Positions 62,711 to 64,000 of a stretch of 64,000 bases of DNA are shown here, piece by piece. The notes beneath the pieces are model-generated. The model searched no databases, was not told the DNA's origin, and saw only the letters and a program-made list of their open reading frames with translations. The position numbers and the translations under genes are program-made. How positions within the stretch are numbered: position 1 is the first letter of the stretch; each line of letters starts with the position of its first letter. Source of the stretch: Campylorhamphus procurvoides (lineage: Eukaryota > Chordata > Aves > Passeriformes > Dendrocolaptidae); the NCBI GenBank assembly GCA_013396655.1, contig WBMV01004887.1, forward strand, positions 625,978 to 689,977, in the 5' to 3' direction.

Positions 62711-64000
62711 GCTAACACCAATTATTAGTAGAAGATATTTCTGTACTACAGTCATGATAAAAGGTACAAATTCATAGAGTAAGTTAAAGTGATTCTGCCC
62801 TGGTAACAGATTGACAGCCACCCAGGGTAGACAAGCAGTAACTGTGATTGACATATGGCTGAAAGCAGGAGAACTGTGAGTGACAGAAATGTGTATGATC
62901 TTATAGGATTGCAGTGTGGGTGGATTAACAGACAGAGACATGTAGAAGTGGAAAACAGTTGCTAGATGATGCACAGGATGCAAGTTTGAACACAAAGCTC
63001 TTCAGGAAGTGCCCTGAAATTCATACTTGTCTTGTCTTTGTTTATCTTTCTTCAAGACAATTATAACAACAATAAGAAAAGCTGAAAAGAAAAACAAAAG
63101 AATAGCCCACATCCTTGTCTGCTCCTTTTTCTCACAACAAAGAAAGAGCATATCAGGGAAGTCCAAATCCTTTCGCGCTGCTCTCACGCTGGCACAACTT
63201 TAAAGTCTGGGTAGTTTAATTTATGTAAGTATCAAAAAATTTGGCTGATATCTGTTTTCCCCCTTCCTTTTAAACTTGAAAAAGTGGACCAAAATTACTA
63301 GGGGAGGCAAAAATCCCTTTCAGCATTTCTGTGTTTTGTTTCACATTGAAAAGGAAACAGAGACCTTTGAAATGAAAAATGACTGGAAGAACTGACAGAC
63401 CTTTCTTGGGTCTCTAAAATTATTTGTTTAGGTTTGATTCCAAATGAAGACAATGGCTTGCTATTTTGTTTTATTTCTAAATGAGTATCAGGCTAAGCTT
63501 GATAGACACATTATTCCAATGGCCGTGCTTGGTCCTGTCAGGATCTGCTGGGGGGAAAAAATATAACAAAGGAGATTGCAACTTTTATGCAAGGCTAAAG
63601 AAGCTAAATTAACAGTGTTTGGAATTGGAATGATATTGTATTTTAAAATCTCTCTTATTGCAGAGCAGTTGCAGTTAAACCAATCAAAAGAACTGATATA
63701 ATTCCAAAGTGATAGATTGCAGACAGTTTTTAAGTTGATATTTTGCCCAATATCTAAATTTTTCATTTGCTGCATGTTTGTAGTTGCTTAACTCTCTAGA
63801 TTTTAAGTCCGAACTTCTGGCTTTTCCCTCTGACCTGATGAATTCTTAGAAGCCAGCAAAAGGATTCTTAGAACTTTTTAAGTATGCAGAAGCTGCAAAG
63901 TCAGCTACAGAAGTAAACAATGAAGATCAATAACAATACTTCGCATGTTCAAAAGGACATCTTCCTGCAATTTCAGTCCCCCTATCCAAGACCTTGTCAA
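62711..64000. other. Window end, no recognised gene
   Basis: Apart from the minus-strand membrane-protein-like frame at 63002-63187, nothing was recognised. Confidence 0.5.
63002..63187 (-). CDS. Candidate minus-strand frame: single-pass membrane segment and tail
   Basis: The open frame reads DLDFPDMLFLCCEKKEQTRM, then WAILLFFFSAFLIVVIIVL, then KKDKQRQDKYEFQGTS and stop. That is one strong hydrophobic helix of about 19 residues flanked by charges with a basic inner side, as in a type I or small integral membrane protein. The 5' codon is GTG, not ATG; the first ATG is 16 codons in. No clear acceptor was found upstream in this frame. The family is not recognised, and a chance T-rich open frame is possible. 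Confidence 0.13.
   Translation of the reverse strand: MRAARKDLDFPDMLFLCCEKKEQTRMWAILLFFFSAFLIVVIIVLKKDKQRQDKYEFQGTS

Noticed and set aside
1..64000. tRNA, rRNA, snRNA, CRISPR or bacterial operon features
   Set aside because: No box A/B pairs with cloverleaf, no ribosomal segments, no regularly spaced repeats and no ribosome-binding-site gene organisation were seen.

Overview
This is a vertebrate nuclear window, most likely from a bird. It has small GT–AG exons in long introns, one GC-rich terminal exon in an otherwise AT-leaning background, and several CR1 LINE fragments. Three of the CR1 copies end in the typical avian 3' tip (a 'cttttccaacct' type motif followed by 'ttctatgatc'). I see no bacterial or viral gene organisation. 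Nearly all open reading frames over 60 codons outside the first 10.6 kb look like chance.

Region 1 (300 to about 12,900, plus strand) is the 3' part of CACNA1I, the T-type (low-voltage-activated) calcium channel alpha-1I subunit, Cav3.3. Seven coding exons can be placed to the base: 300-421, 1169-1507, 2124-2270, 6475-6591, 6973-7141, 7970-8166 and 9922-10623. All phases agree, giving about 597 residues from the domain IV pore loop through segment S6 to the end of the cytoplasmic C-terminal tail. The rest of the channel lies upstream of the window. The 3' UTR starts at 10,624 with AT-rich hairpin-prone sequence, an AU-rich element and several possible poly(A) signals. The best distal signal, near 12,875, would give a UTR of about 2.3 kb.

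Region 2 (about 12.9 to 64 kb) is mostly intergenic. It holds five CR1 pieces in plain view. One is a roughly 1-kb element stitched from three distant parts of the LINE (26,580-27,612); another is an old antisense copy (about 45,070-45,905). There are also simple repeats, two short exact or near-exact tandem duplications (27,920-27,961 and 58,347-58,448), and a T17/A11 inverted repeat at 37.1 kb. A possible LTR-like block lies at 37.7-38.0 kb.

No second gene could be recognised. In mammals ENTHD1 and GRAP2 lie beyond CACNA1I, and I could not match either here. Several plus-strand segments do have strong acceptor and donor sites and an open frame: 16680-16727, 22812-22952, 23954-24016, 47032-47082, 57978-58056, 59556-59637 and 60088-60196. 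The last two are phase-compatible and together would encode a receptor-like C-terminal tail ending in a stop. They are the best lead for an unannotated transcript, but rest on sequence inspection only.
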